64,000 nucleotides of DNA from Dehalococcoidia bacterium (GCA_021295955.1 JAGWBJ010000008.1:140043-204042), one strand, 5' to 3'. Positions 34,981-43,675 are shown, numbered from the stretch's first letter. The notes: a model not told the origin generated them from the letters alone. Program-made: numbers and translations.

Positions 34981-35613
34981 TCAGCCAGGCCGCTCCACAG
35001 GCTCCTCGCGCACCTCCCGCTTGATGCGATACAGGCGCTGCAGAAGGGTCAGGGCGGAGACGGCGGCGACGATGACCAGTATGACCTCCAGGGCCCTGAG
35101 CCCCAGGACCAGGCCCAGGGACAGCAGGACCACCCGCTCGGGCCGCGTCATCACGCCGGTCTTGGTCTCGATGCCCGCGGCCTCGCCGCGGGCGCGAAGG
35201 TAGCTGACGGTCTGCGAGGCGGTCAGGGCCAGAAACAGGGCCACGATGAGGAACAGCAACCGGTCTTCGCCCAGGCCGGCGCGCACGCCATGGACGGCGA
35301 TCCCCACGAAGAGGGCAGCCTCCGACAGACGGTCCATCACCGAGTCCAGGAGGCCGCCGAACCTGGTGACCCGGCCGGACTGGCGGGCCATGGCGCCGTC
35401 CATCAGGTCGAGCACGCTCCCCGCCAGGAAGACCAACCCCCCCGCCAGCAGGAACCCGGCGCCGACCAGCACCGCCGCGCCCAGGGCCACGCAGAACCCA
35501 AGGAGGGTCACGGCGTTGGGGCTGAGCCCCATGGCCCCCAGGAGCCGGGCCCCGGGGACCTCGAAGTACCTGAGGACCAGGGCCCTAAGCCGGTCTCTGC
35601 CCGGTATGGTCAT
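34981..35613 (-). CDS. CDP-alcohol phosphatidyltransferase (probable PI/PI-phosphate synthase)
   Basis: A 210-residue, six-TM-type enzyme with the full CDP-alcohol motif: DLMDGAMAR, then FGGLLDSVMDR, giving all conserved aspartates. Preceded by PimA-like and inositol-1-phosphate synthase genes with overlaps, as in actinobacterial phosphatidylinositol gene sets. It therefore probably joins CDP-diacylglycerol to inositol phosphate to make PI-phosphate. Phosphatidylglycerol-phosphate synthase shares the motif and is the alternative. Its start overlaps the upstream gene by 29 bases. Confidence 0.84.
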   Translation of the reverse strand: MTIPGRDRLRALVLRYFEVPGARLLGAMGLSPNAVTLLGFCVALGAAVLVGAGFLLAGGLVFLAGSVLDLMDGAMARQSGRVTRFGGLLDSVMDRLSEAALFVGIAVHGVRAGLGEDRLLFLIVALFLALTASQTVSYLRARGEAAGIETKTGVMTRPERVVLLSLGLVLGLRALEVILVIVAAVSALTLLQRLYRIKREVREEPVERPG

Positions 35614-36727
35614 TGGCGGTCCCCAGGGTAGTCTTGTAGAAGTCGATCACCTCGACGGCGATCCTCTCCCAGCGGTACCGGTCCACCGTGTCCCGGCCCC
35701 TGGCCCCGAGCTGGGAGCGCAGGTCCGGGTCCCGGATCAACGTCGCCAGGGCGTCGGCCAGGGCGGTGCTGTCCTTTGGGGGGACGGTCAGGCCCTGCAC
35801 GCCGTGGCTGAGAACGCCCGAGTAGCCCTCTATGCCGGAGGCGACTACCGGCTTGCCCGCCGCCATGGCCTCCAACAGCACTATCCCGAAGCTCTCCCTG
35901 CCCGTTGCCGGCGCGCAGCAGATGTGCGCCGAGTGGTAGTAGCGGGGCAGGTCGGCATAGGGCACCTTGCCCAGGAAGACCACGTCCCGCAGCGCCCGCT
36001 CGCTGAGGACCCTGTAGCAGTCCTTGTCCGGGTTGCCCGGGCCGACCACCAGCAGCCGGATGTTGGGAAAGTCCCACTTGACCCTTCCGTAGGCCTCCAG
36101 AAGGTATTTGAGCCCCTTCCTCTTCTCCAGCCGCCCTACGAACAGTATGTTCAGCTTCCCGTCGTCCAGCTCGGGAATGGGCGCCTGCTCCCTGGAGAAG
36201 TGGTCCACGTCGATGCCGTTGGGGATGATCTGATAGTCACCCGGGAAGAACCTGCTGGCGTACTGGCGGGCGGCCGTCGATACGGCGATGCGGCCGTCGA
36301 GCCGTCGGTCCCAGTACCTGAGCACGCGGTGGGACCAGCCGTAGTTCCTGAAGCGCCCGAAGAAGGCGTGGAAGGTGCCGACCTTGGGGGCCTCCGCCGC
36401 CTGGAGCACGAAGAGGGGCAGGACGGGCATCAGGGGCTCGTGGAGGTGGACGATGTCGAACCGCTCCCGGGAGAGAATGTCCCTGACCTTGGGCCTGAGC
36501 CATACGGAGAAGGTGAGCCTGGCGATGGAGCCGCCCGAGGGCACCGGCACGGACCTGCCCAGGGGCACGAAGTCTGGCCGCTCGTTGGCGACGAAATTGG
36601 GCGAGTGGGGCGCGAGTATCTTGACCTGGTGCCCGAGATGGCCATACTGTTGGGCAAGCTGGGATATGTGGCCAGTGACTCCACCCGGCCATGTGAAGTC
36701 GTAGGGCGAGACCAGGCCTATCTTCAT
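35585..36727 (-). CDS. GT4 glycosyltransferase, PimA-like phosphatidylinositol mannosyltransferase
   Basis: A 380-residue GT-B glycosyltransferase. The N-terminal [20 protein letters not shown] matches PimA-type starts; the C-terminal domain has [13 protein letters not shown] and a donor-site E-x7-E pattern within [23 protein letters not shown]. It overlaps ino1 upstream by four bases and the CDP-alcohol transferase downstream by 29. Context argues for mannosylation of phosphatidylinositol; other glycolipid acceptors are possible. Confidence 0.82.
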   Translation of the reverse strand: MKIGLVSPYDFTWPGGVTGHISQLAQQYGHLGHQVKILAPHSPNFVANERPDFVPLGRSVPVPSGGSIARLTFSVWLRPKVRDILSRERFDIVHLHEPLMPVLPLFVLQAAEAPKVGTFHAFFGRFRNYGWSHRVLRYWDRRLDGRIAVSTAARQYASRFFPGDYQIIPNGIDVDHFSREQAPIPELDDGKLNILFVGRLEKRKGLKYLLEAYGRVKWDFPNIRLLVVGPGNPDKDCYRVLSERALRDVVFLGKVPYADLPRYYHSAHICCAPATGRESFGIVLLEAMAAGKPVVASGIEGYSGVLSHGVQGLTVPPKDSTALADALATLIRDPDLRSQLGARGRDTVDRYRWERIAVEVIDFYKTTLGTANDHTGQRPA

Positions 36728-37815
36728 TCAGTAGGGCTCGTGGATCCGTTCCCCTGTATGAAGTCCTCGACCATCTGCCGCGCCTCGTTGTCCGTGTGCT
36801 GGACGGGGGGCGACTTCATGAAGTAGGCCGAGGGGGCCTCGATGGCCCCGCTGATGCCCCGGTCCTTGGCGAGCTTGCAGCAGCGTATGGCGTCCACCAC
36901 TACCCCGGCGGAGTTGGGGCTGTCCCATACCTCCAGCTTCAGCTCCAGGTTGATGGGGGCGCCCCCGAAGATGTGCCCCTCCATGCGTATGTAGCACCAC
37001 TTCCGGTCGTCCAGCCAGGGAACGTGGTCGCTGGGCCCGATGTGGATGTCATCGGAGCCGATACCGTGGTCCAGCTGGGAGGTAACCGAGTTGGTCTTGG
37101 AGATCTTCTTGGATACCAGGCGCTCCCGCTCCAGCATGTTGAGGAAGTCGGTGTTTCCCCCGAAGTTGAGCTGATACGTGCGGTCGACCTGGGCTCCCCG
37201 GTCCTCGAACAGCCTGGTCAGGACCCGGTGGGTGATGGTGGCCCCCACCTGGGACTTGACGTCGTCCCCCACCACGGGAAGCCCCGCCTCCCTGAAGCGG
37301 CCCTGCCAGTAGTCCTCCCGGGCGATGAACACGGGTATGCAGTTGACCAGGCCGCAGCCGGCGGCCAGCACCTGCTCCACGTACCACTTGGTGGCCATCT
37401 CGCTGCCCACGGGCAGAAAGTTGACCACCACGTCGCACTCCCGCTCCTTGAGGATGCCGACGATGTCCGAGGTGGAGCCAGGCGCCTTCTGCACCAGATG
37501 GGACACGTACTTGCCGATGCCGTCGTGGGTCATGCCGCGGTCCACGGGTATGCCCAGGTGGGGCACGTCGGCGAACTTGATGGTGTTGTTCGGCTCGGCA
37601 AAGATCGCCTCGGAGAGGTCCTTGCCCGTCTTGTTGACGTCCACGTCGAAGGCGGCAACGAACTCGATGTCCTCGATGGCGTAGTCGCCGATGACGGGGT
37701 GCATGACCCCCGGGACGTCCGCGTCTACATCCAGGTCCCTGTACTTGTGGACACCCTGCACCAGCGCGGAGGCACAGTTGCCGACGCCGATGATGGCCGC
37801 CTTGATCTTGCCCAC
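36724..37815 (-). CDS. ino1: myo-Inositol-1-phosphate synthase
   Basis: A 363-residue NAD-dependent enzyme converting glucose-6-phosphate to inositol-1-phosphate, similar in length to the actinobacterial Ino1. The NAD motif is [14 protein letters not shown]; conserved blocks [36 protein letters not shown] and [11 protein letters not shown] follow. AAGGAGAC precedes the ATG, itself flush with a two-copy 18/19-bp repeat. First gene of the inositol-lipid operon (ino1, pimA-like, CDP-alcohol transferase). Confidence 0.93.
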   Translation of the reverse strand: MGKIKAAIIGVGNCASALVQGVHKYRDLDVDADVPGVMHPVIGDYAIEDIEFVAAFDVDVNKTGKDLSEAIFAEPNNTIKFADVPHLGIPVDRGMTHDGIGKYVSHLVQKAPGSTSDIVGILKERECDVVVNFLPVGSEMATKWYVEQVLAAGCGLVNCIPVFIAREDYWQGRFREAGLPVVGDDVKSQVGATITHRVLTRLFEDRGAQVDRTYQLNFGGNTDFLNMLERERLVSKKISKTNSVTSQLDHGIGSDDIHIGPSDHVPWLDDRKWCYIRMEGHIFGGAPINLELKLEVWDSPNSAGVVVDAIRCCKLAKDRGISGAIEAPSAYFMKSPPVQHTDNEARQMVEDFIQGNGSTSPTE

Positions 37816-37828
37816 GCTCCGTCTCCTT

Positions 37829-37865
37829 CCTACTTCGACAAACCGGCCTACTTCGACAAACCCGG
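37829..37865. repeat. Two-copy tandem repeat (18/19 bp) abutting the ino1 Shine-Dalgarno
   Basis: CCTACTTCGACAAACCGG (37829-37846) is followed by CCTACTTCGACAAACCCGG (37847-37865). On the minus strand the repeat runs directly into the AAGGAG of ino1. It is one of four repeats in the window that end flush with a Shine-Dalgarno. Confidence 0.75.
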
Positions 37866-37889
37866 CCGCTCACGCCTAAGCAGGCTACG

Positions 37890-37919
37890 ATGTTACCAGC
37901 TTTATGTGTTTGAAGGCAA
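37890..37919 (-). promoter_or_regulatory. Possible promoter of the inositol-lipid operon
   Basis: On the minus strand TTGCCT (37919-37914), 18-base spacer, TAACAT (37895-37890); four of six matches in each box. It lies about 75 bases upstream of the ino1 start, with the repeat in the leader. Confidence 0.35.
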
Positions 37920-37963
37920 GGGAGCCCCTTCCCATAGTCATCATACTACCGCGGCCCGAGACG

Positions 37964-37992
37964 TGGAACATGGAGGGCGCCCGGAATATAAT
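37964..37992 (+). promoter_or_regulatory. Possible promoter of the signal peptidase gene
   Basis: An exact TATAAT (37987-37992) with a weak TGGAAC 17 bases upstream. The leader would be about 40 bases before the signal peptidase ATG at 38039. Confidence 0.4.
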
Positions 37993-38038
37993 GGGATCCG
38001 GACGCCGTTCCTACCAGGCGCCCGGAGCACCAACACCC

Positions 38039-38662
38039 ATGTCCCACGTCATAAGAGAGCTGCTGGAGGCTGTAGCGCTGGCCCTGCTGGTGTTCTTCGT
38101 CATTCAGCTCAGCGTACAGAACTTTCGGGTGGAGGGCCACAGCATGCACCCCACCCTGGACAGCGGCGAGTACCTGATAGTCAACAAGCTCCCCTACTTC
38201 CGGGTGGACATGGCCCGCCTCTCCAGGCTGATCCCCTTCTGGGAGGTGGAGGAGGAGCAGCACCGGTACCTGCCCCTGGCCCATGAGCCCAACCGGGGGG
38301 ACGTGATAGTCTTCCAGGCGCCCAACAGCCCCGGCAGGGACTTCGTCAAACGGGTGATCGGCCTGCCCGGAGAGAGGGTCCGCATAGCCGGCGGAGAGAT
38401 ATACATAGACGGCGAGAAGCTGGCCCAGAAGTACGTGGCCGAAGCCGACCTGGACGACGACGTCGACTGCGTACCCAGGACCCGGGGGTGCGTCCTGGGT
38501 GGGGACCAGTACTTCGTGCTGGGAGACAACAGGGACCAGAGCAGCGACTCCCGCGACTGGGGACCGGTGGACCTGCGGGAGATAGTGGGGAAGGTGTGGT
38601 TCGTTTACTGGCCCCCGGACAACCTGCCGTTCCTGGAGTCGCTGGGGGAGTCGCTCCGCTAG
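38039..38662 (+). CDS. lepB: Signal peptidase I
   Basis: A type I signal peptidase of about 207 residues. One N-terminal TM (EAVALALLVFFVIQLSV) precedes the catalytic S35 in VEGHSMHPTL; the general base is K104 in GRDFVKRVIGLPGE; box E LGDNRDQSSDSRDWG is present. I use the ATG at 38039 because the TM begins right after it; ATGs at 37904 and 37991 are in frame but add unlikely sequence. It cleaves signal peptides at the outer face of the membrane. Confidence 0.92.
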   Translation: MSHVIRELLEAVALALLVFFVIQLSVQNFRVEGHSMHPTLDSGEYLIVNKLPYFRVDMARLSRLIPFWEVEEEQHRYLPLAHEPNRGDVIVFQAPNSPGRDFVKRVIGLPGERVRIAGGEIYIDGEKLAQKYVAEADLDDDVDCVPRTRGCVLGGDQYFVLGDNRDQSSDSRDWGPVDLREIVGKVWFVYWPPDNLPFLESLGESLR

Positions 38663-38690
38663 GGCACGGCGGCTTGGGCGGACCGGAGTC

Positions 38691-38713
38691 CGGGCCGACG
38701 GACGTCGGTCCCG
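38691..38713. terminator. GC-rich hairpin between convergent lepB and desaturase genes
   Basis: CGGGCCGAC (38691-38699) pairs with GTCGGTCCCG (38704-38713) with one bulged base and a four-base loop. It sits between two convergent stops, so it could act on both strands. No U-run is present. Confidence 0.4.
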
Positions 38714-38747
38714 CCGGCCGGCCCCATAGACGGCGGGCCGTTCCCGC

Positions 38748-39836
38748 CTAGCGAGCTACCTGGGATGCCGTTTCCGTCCGCCTCGATGTCTTGCGTAGCT
38801 GGCCGCCGATCTCACCCAGGTGGCCCAGTATCTCCCTGTACGACCGCACCATGCCCGTCTCGTAGTAGGGGATGTTGCGCTCCTTGCAGAACTCTTTGAC
38901 GATGGGGCGGACCGAGGCCAGCTTGTTCCTGGGCACCGTGGGGAAAAGGTGGTGCTCGATCTGGTAGTTGAGGCCTCCGTACATGTAGTCGATGAGAGGG
39001 CTGCCGTTCACGTTCCTGGAGGTGAGCACCTGGCGCCTGAGGTAGTCGAGCTTGAAGGCGCTGCTGAGCACTGGCATCCCCTTGTGGTTGGGGGCGAACA
39101 CCGAGCCCATGTAGACCCCTATCAGGCCCTGGTGGACCAGGATGAAGGCCAGGGCGTGCATGGGGCTCATCAGCGTGAACGCCAGGGTGAAGTAGAGGAC
39201 GAAGTGCAGTATCACGGCCAGCGACTCGGCGATGGGGTGCTTGACGTTCCTGCCGCGCATGATGAACTGGGCGCTGTCGGCCCGAATGCTCAGGGCCTCT
39301 ACCAAAAGCATGGGGAAAAACAGTATGGACTGGTACTTGACGATGTGCCGGTACAGGCCTCGCTTGGCCTGGGCCTGCTCGTCGGTAAAGGCGATGATCG
39401 GGATATTGATGTCCATGTCCAGGTCGATGTCGTTGGGGTTGGCGTGGTGGTTGTTGTGCTTGTCCAACCACCAGCTTGGGCTCAGGCCTATGAGGAGACC
39501 CACGCCCAGGAGGGCCAGGTAGTTCTTCTTGGGGGAGCGGAATATCTGCAAGTGGCCGGCGTCGTGCCCGACAAAACCGATCTGCGTGAACACGACGGCC
39601 ATGAAAGCGCCGTTGGCCGCGTGCAGCCACACGGCGTCTGCCAGGGACGCCAGGACGAAGGAGGCCGCCAGCAGTCCCAGGGTAAGGGAGCCTATGAAGA
39701 GGTAGAACGCCGGCTGCTTTTCCAAAAGCCCGGCCCGCTTCACCCTGGCCTTGAGCTCCGCGTAGTCCGCGTTGGCGGGGCCCTCGGGGGCTCCCAGGTT
39801 CCCAAGGGATGCAACTTCCATGGCCGCTGTGTTCAC
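38748..39836 (-). CDS. Membrane fatty acid desaturase (acyl-lipid/acyl-CoA type)
   Basis: A 362-residue di-iron desaturase with the three histidine boxes: HDAGH (91-95), HNNHH (127-131) and QIEHH near the C-terminus, between four hydrophobic segments. The QxxHH form of the third box is typical of front-end (delta-5/6-like) desaturases, but no cytochrome b5 domain is fused. The GTG start at 39836 is favoured by GAGGA nine bases upstream; ATG 39821 is the alternative. It introduces double bonds into membrane acyl chains with oxygen, so it implies at least partly aerobic life. Confidence 0.88.
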   Translation of the reverse strand: MNTAAMEVASLGNLGAPEGPANADYAELKARVKRAGLLEKQPAFYLFIGSLTLGLLAASFVLASLADAVWLHAANGAFMAVVFTQIGFVGHDAGHLQIFRSPKKNYLALLGVGLLIGLSPSWWLDKHNNHHANPNDIDLDMDINIPIIAFTDEQAQAKRGLYRHIVKYQSILFFPMLLVEALSIRADSAQFIMRGRNVKHPIAESLAVILHFVLYFTLAFTLMSPMHALAFILVHQGLIGVYMGSVFAPNHKGMPVLSSAFKLDYLRRQVLTSRNVNGSPLIDYMYGGLNYQIEHHLFPTVPRNKLASVRPIVKEFCKERNIPYYETGMVRSYREILGHLGEIGGQLRKTSRRTETASQVAR

Positions 39837-39913
39837 TCGTTAGTCCTCGCCGGGGTTGCCATGTCGCGCCGGACCGGCTTCACCCCTTGCTCCTTCGTAG
39901 ACACCAACTTCTA

Positions 39914-39942
39914 AATATAGACTTCCAAGATACAAATAGCAA
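39914..39942 (-). promoter_or_regulatory. Sigma-70-type promoter of the desaturase gene
   Basis: On the minus strand TTGCTA (39942-39937), 17-base spacer, TATATT (39919-39914), in an A+T-rich island. The leader to the GTG is about 70 bases. Confidence 0.5.
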
Positions 39943-40044
39943 CGTCCTGGAGTTACGTAAGCGTCTCCGAAAGCGGCAGTCCAGCCAGTCCGGGCTTGGA
40001 TTCCAGCCTGCGCGGGTGCACTTCCCTGCATGTGGAAACCGGGC

Positions 40045-40075
40045 TTGACACGGCCCGGTAGCCCCCGCCTATGAT
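40045..40075 (+). promoter_or_regulatory. Promoter with very short leader
   Basis: Perfect TTGACA (40045-40050) and TATGAT (40070-40075) with a 19-base spacer. The first gene of the His-rich/cupredoxin operon starts at 40088, only 12 bases after the -10. Transcription would start about six bases before the ATG, so the message is nearly leaderless, matching the absence of a Shine-Dalgarno. Confidence 0.5.
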
Positions 40076-40087
40076 TAAAGTACGGTC

Positions 40088-40480
40088 ATGATGAATCGCG
40101 TCCTGTGCCCCGTCGCGTCGTCCGTGCTGCTCTTCGCCCTCTACGCGGGCCTGGCGGGCGCCCTCTTCGACCACCACTACGCCGAGCGTCAGCCGTGGCA
40201 CGACCACATCTGGTCCGGGGCGGTGGGAGAGCACCAGCACACCGGGTCGGACCCCGAGCACATGCACACCGTCCCCATGGACGGCGCCGGCGGACCCATC
40301 ACGGCCATCGTGTCGAATAACGCCAGCGCGGCCTACTGGGCGCTGCTGAGCCTGGGCGTAGTCATGGCCCTGCACCTTCCCCGCGTCCTGGCGCCCCCGT
40401 TTGTGATGGGGCGCCGTATCCAGGCCCTGGCGGCGCCCGACGGGGCCTACGTCCCTCCGCCGGACCGGCCTCCCGCCTGA
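40088..40480 (+). CDS. Small two-TM membrane protein with His-rich loop
   Basis: A 130-residue protein. TM1 (SSVLLFALYAGLAGALF) and TM2 (AAYWALLSLGVVMALHLP) flank a loop rich in His (DHHYAERQPWHDH, GEHQHTGSDPEHMH) that could bind copper, zinc or cobalt. It resembles CbtB-type small metal-transport proteins only in layout. It opens an operon with a YtkA-like protein, a cupredoxin-like lipoprotein and a polytopic membrane protein, so a metal-handling role is likely (inference). Confidence 0.6.
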   Translation: MMNRVLCPVASSVLLFALYAGLAGALFDHHYAERQPWHDHIWSGAVGEHQHTGSDPEHMHTVPMDGAGGPITAIVSNNASAAYWALLSLGVVMALHLPRVLAPPFVMGRRIQALAAPDGAYVPPPDRPPA

Positions 40481-40551
40481 ACCCCGGCCGTCCCAAGGGT
40501 CCACTCCACCACGTCCGGCGTATCCGATATTCGGGGAGGCGGTCCGCGTCC

Positions 40552-41115
40552 GTGATCCGTCCGCGCGCCATACTGGCCTGGCTTCCGTGCTGGCTATTGC
40601 TGCTGGGCGCCATCCATGCCTCGAGTGCAGGAGGGCCCCTGGCGGTCCATGCCAACGGCGCGACCAGAGAGCTGGTCAAGAGCGAGCGCGCCGGCCCTTA
40701 CGAGTTGAGGGTGGGCATATTGCCAGGCATCCCCAGGGTCGGCAACCTGCACCTCAGCATCCAGGTAAGGGACGCGGCGCAGGGGACGATACTCACCGGG
40801 GGCGCGGTGACGGTCACGGCCACTGGCCCCGAGGGGTCCACGGCCGTGGGCCCCGTGGCGGCGGTCGCTTCCCTGGAGAGCCCCCAGTTCTACGACGTGG
40901 ACGTACCCCTGGACACCATCGGCCGCTGGAACTTCACCCTGCAGGTCGAGGCGGAGCTGGGGAACGCGGCCCTGGACGTCCCGCTGGACGTGTCCGAGGC
41001 CGAGGGTTTCAACCTGATATTCCTGCTGGCCCTCGCCATCGCCTTCCTGGCCCTGGCCATCTGGACGTGGGACCGGGTCCGGGGCAGGCGGCGGCGAAGG
41101 AGGAGCAAAGCATAG
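40552..41115 (+). CDS. YtkA/FixH-like membrane-anchored extracytoplasmic protein
   Basis: A 187-residue protein: signal peptide (AWLPCWLLLLGAIHASSAGG), an immunoglobulin-like beta domain with GPYELRVGILPGIPRVGNLHL, and a C-terminal TM (FNLIFLLALAIAFLALAIW) ending in an Arg-rich tail. The YtkA-like domain is found beside copper-handling and oxidase-assembly genes. GTG start; GGGGAGG lies 12 bases upstream. Ten bases later the cupredoxin-like gene begins. Confidence 0.7.
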   Translation: MIRPRAILAWLPCWLLLLGAIHASSAGGPLAVHANGATRELVKSERAGPYELRVGILPGIPRVGNLHLSIQVRDAAQGTILTGGAVTVTATGPEGSTAVGPVAAVASLESPQFYDVDVPLDTIGRWNFTLQVEAELGNAALDVPLDVSEAEGFNLIFLLALAIAFLALAIWTWDRVRGRRRRRRSKA

Positions 41116-41124
41116 GAGAGACAA

Positions 41125-41853
41125 GTGTTTACGATGGGTACGAGGTGGCTGGGCCCGCTGGCGCCCGCCACCCTGGTTCTGCTCGCCGTCGCGGGCGCCG
41201 CCTGTGGCGGCGGTGACCCCCAGGAGCTCACGATACCGGTCCGCGTGGAGGGGGAGACCCTGGTCCCGGGCGCCGTCAAGGTCAAGCACCGGGACATGGT
41301 CACCCTCCGTATCCAGTCCGAGACCGGTGGGGCCTTCCACCTCCACGGCTACGACATAGAGCGGGAGGTGAAGGCCGGAGAGCCCGCCGACTTCCACTTC
41401 GTCGCCGAGATAGAGGGCAGGTTCCCCATCACCTTCCACGAGGCGGGAGGGGGGAGCCCCGGCCACGCCCACGGCAAGGTCTTCCAGTCCGGCCTCCTGG
41501 AGCCGGGGGACACCTTCAGCTTCGTGGTGCCCGAAGGCATGGAGGCCATGTCCATCCCCTTCCACAGCCATCTGAACCCCCAGGCCGCCGGGTCGCTGAC
41601 CGTGTCCCACCATGAGGGGGCCGCCGGGTCCGTGGACATCGAGATCAGGGGAATGGCGGTCCACCCCCACGGGACGGTGGTGAGGCCCGGCACGACCGTG
41701 GTCTGGACCAACAACGATTCGGTGACCCAGACGGTGCACAGCGGCCTTCACGACTCCGCCGCCGGGGCCTCCGGCCACCAGAGCGGGGGACACGGGGGCG
41801 CGGACTCGGATGAGGAGGTGGAGATCGGTATCCTGGAGGTGCGGCCCAGGTAG
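41125..41853 (+). CDS. Cupredoxin-like lipoprotein with His-rich segments
   Basis: A 242-residue lipoprotein (LLAVAGAAC). It contains two cupredoxin-like halves: FHLHGYDIEREVKAGEPADFHF with PFHSHLNPQAAGS, and HPHGTVVRPGTTVVWTNNDSVTQTVHSG in the second. The His/Gly/Asp tail (GHQSGGHGGADSDEE) adds metal ligands. The GTG start follows AGGAGAGA; ATG 41134 is an alternative. It lies directly before the 75-bp repeat array and the polytopic protein. It likely carries or buffers copper outside the cell membrane. Confidence 0.78.
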   Translation: MFTMGTRWLGPLAPATLVLLAVAGAACGGGDPQELTIPVRVEGETLVPGAVKVKHRDMVTLRIQSETGGAFHLHGYDIEREVKAGEPADFHFVAEIEGRFPITFHEAGGGSPGHAHGKVFQSGLLEPGDTFSFVVPEGMEAMSIPFHSHLNPQAAGSLTVSHHEGAAGSVDIEIRGMAVHPHGTVVRPGTTVVWTNNDSVTQTVHSGLHDSAAGASGHQSGGHGGADSDEEVEIGILEVRPR

Positions 41854-41857
41854 CGGC

Positions 41858-42082
41858 CGCATTCGTGGGCCGTTCCATGTCGCCGTGGCCCCTCCCAGCA
41901 CGGGCGAATGGCCCGGAGGGGCAGGGTACGACCGCATTCGTGGGCCGTTCCATGTCGCCGTGGCCCCTCCCAGCACGGGCGAAGGGCCCGGAGGGGCAGG
42001 GTACGACCGCATTCGTGGGCCATTCCATGTCGCCGTGGCCCCTCCCAGCACGGGCGAATGGCCCGGAGGGGCGGGGTACGAG
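41858..42082. repeat. Three perfect-length 75-bp tandem repeats
   Basis: Three units start at 41858, 41933 and 42008, each exactly 75 bases and nearly identical (a few substitutions). The last unit ends at the GGAGAGGG Shine-Dalgarno of the leader ORF at 42096. Because 75 is a multiple of three, an open frame runs through all three, but the peptide has no family character. Confidence 0.9.
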
Positions 42083-42095
42083 GAGAGGGTACGAA

Positions 42096-42113
42096 ATGAG
42101 AGTGCTTGCATGA
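42096..42113 (+). CDS. Possible 5-codon leader ORF coupled to the polytopic membrane gene
   Basis: ATG at 42096, spaced correctly from GGAGAGGG, encodes MRVLA. Its TGA overlaps the ATG of the membrane protein (ATGA at 42110-42113). The membrane gene has no Shine-Dalgarno of its own at the right distance. Confidence 0.35.
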   Translation: MRVLA

Positions 42114-43675
42114 GGTCTCTGAAGCTACTGCTGCCGCTGGCCGCGGCGGGGGCGGCGCTGGCGGCCGTGCCCGCCCACGCCCACGGGTTCGGGGAGCGCT
42201 ACGACCTCCCCGTGCCCCTGGGCTACTTCATGGTGGGCGCCGGGGCGGCGGTGGCCCTCTCCTTCGTCGTCATCGGGTGGTTCGGCCGGGTGGGGGCGGG
42301 GGGCGGGGGCTACTGGCGCTACAACCTGCTGGCCCTGCCCCTGGCCGGGCCCCTCCTCACCAACCCCTTGGTGCTGCTGCCCGTCAAGCTGCTGTCGGTG
42401 TTCCTGCTGGGCCTCGTCATCGCGGCGGGGCTGTTCGGCAGCCAGGTCCCTTCCCTGAACTTCTCGCCGACATTCGTCTGGGTGGTCTGGTGGGTGGGGC
42501 TGGGGTTCTTCGTGGCGCTGGTGGGGAACGCCTGGGCCCTGATAAACCCATGGAGGGCCGTCTTCGAGGCCGCCGAGGCAGTATGCCGGATGATCAAGCC
42601 CGGACTCCGGCTCTCCCTGGGCGAGAGGTATCCCCCCTCCTGGGGGCTGTGGCCGGCGCTGGTGCTCTTCCTCCTGTTCGCGTGGCTGGAGAACGCCTAC
42701 CCCGAGTCGTCGGTGCCGGTGAGGGTGGGGGCCATGGCCATCACGTATACGGTCATCACCCTGGGCGGCATGGCGGTCTTTGGCAAGCACCAGTGGCTGC
42801 GCCACGGGGAGGCCTTCTCGGTGGTCTTCGAATTCCTTTCCCGGTTCGCCCCGACGGAGGTCCGCGTGTCCGGCTCCGCCGTCTGCGGGGAGTGCTCCGA
42901 GGAGTGCCGGGACGAGGACGGGGAGTGCGTAAACTGCTACGAGTGCTTCCAGCGCTCCGGAGAGGGGGGCTCGGACGTGCGGCGGAAGGTGAACCTCCGG
43001 CCCTTCGCCATCGGTCTGGCCAGGCGTCAGTCCATAGGGCCGGACGTGGTGGCCCTGGTCGTCCTGATGCTGGCGACGGTGACCTTCGATGGCTTCGGCG
43101 CCACGTCGGCCTGGGTCGACGTCCAGTCCGAGTCCCTGGACGCATTCGTGGGCGTGGTCAACACCGCGGTGGTGAACGGGATCACCATCGCCGACACCCT
43201 GGGACTCCTGCTGTTTCCCGCGGCCTTCCTGCTGGTCTACCTGGCCTTCTGCGGGCTGATGGCCCGGGCCGTGGGCAACCTGCGCACCGCCGGGGAGCTG
43301 GCCCGGGCCTTCGTCTTCTCCCTGGTGCCCATCGCCCTTGCCTACAACATCGCCCACTTCTTCACGCTGCTGGTGGTGCAGGGCCAGCTCCTGATACCCC
43401 TCTCCTCGGACCCCCTGGGCCGGGGATGGGACCTGTTCGGGACGGCCGACTACGTCACGGATATAGGCGTCGTCAGCGCCAGGGCGGTGTGGTTCCTCTC
43501 CATCGGCGCCATCGTCGCGGGGCACATCACCGCCGTCTACCTTGCCCACCACACCGCCACCAGGCTGTTCGGCAACCGGGCGCTGGCAATGAGGAGCCAG
43601 TACCCCATGTTGGCGCTGATGGTGATGTACACCGTCGTCAGCCTGTGGATCGTGGCGCAACCCATCGTGGAGTAG
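42110..43675 (+). CDS. Polytopic membrane protein with Cys-rich loop (fenitrothion-hydrolase-annotated family)
   Basis: A 521-residue protein: a signal-like N-terminus (LLLPLAAAGAALAAVPAHA), HGFGERYDLPVPLGYF, then about ten TMs. A loop near residues 258-282 has six cysteines in CGECSEECRDEDGECVNCYEC, possibly a metal or iron-sulfur site. The HGFGxRYDLPxPL opening is that of membrane proteins often labelled fenitrothion hydrolase from one reported enzyme; the label is doubtful. The neighbouring cupredoxin-like and His-rich genes favour a metal- or redox-related role. Confidence 0.65.
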   Translation: MRSLKLLLPLAAAGAALAAVPAHAHGFGERYDLPVPLGYFMVGAGAAVALSFVVIGWFGRVGAGGGGYWRYNLLALPLAGPLLTNPLVLLPVKLLSVFLLGLVIAAGLFGSQVPSLNFSPTFVWVVWWVGLGFFVALVGNAWALINPWRAVFEAAEAVCRMIKPGLRLSLGERYPPSWGLWPALVLFLLFAWLENAYPESSVPVRVGAMAITYTVITLGGMAVFGKHQWLRHGEAFSVVFEFLSRFAPTEVRVSGSAVCGECSEECRDEDGECVNCYECFQRSGEGGSDVRRKVNLRPFAIGLARRQSIGPDVVALVVLMLATVTFDGFGATSAWVDVQSESLDAFVGVVNTAVVNGITIADTLGLLLFPAAFLLVYLAFCGLMARAVGNLRTAGELARAFVFSLVPIALAYNIAHFFTLLVVQGQLLIPLSSDPLGRGWDLFGTADYVTDIGVVSARAVWFLSIGAIVAGHITAVYLAHHTATRLFGNRALAMRSQYPMLALMVMYTVVSLWIVAQPIVE

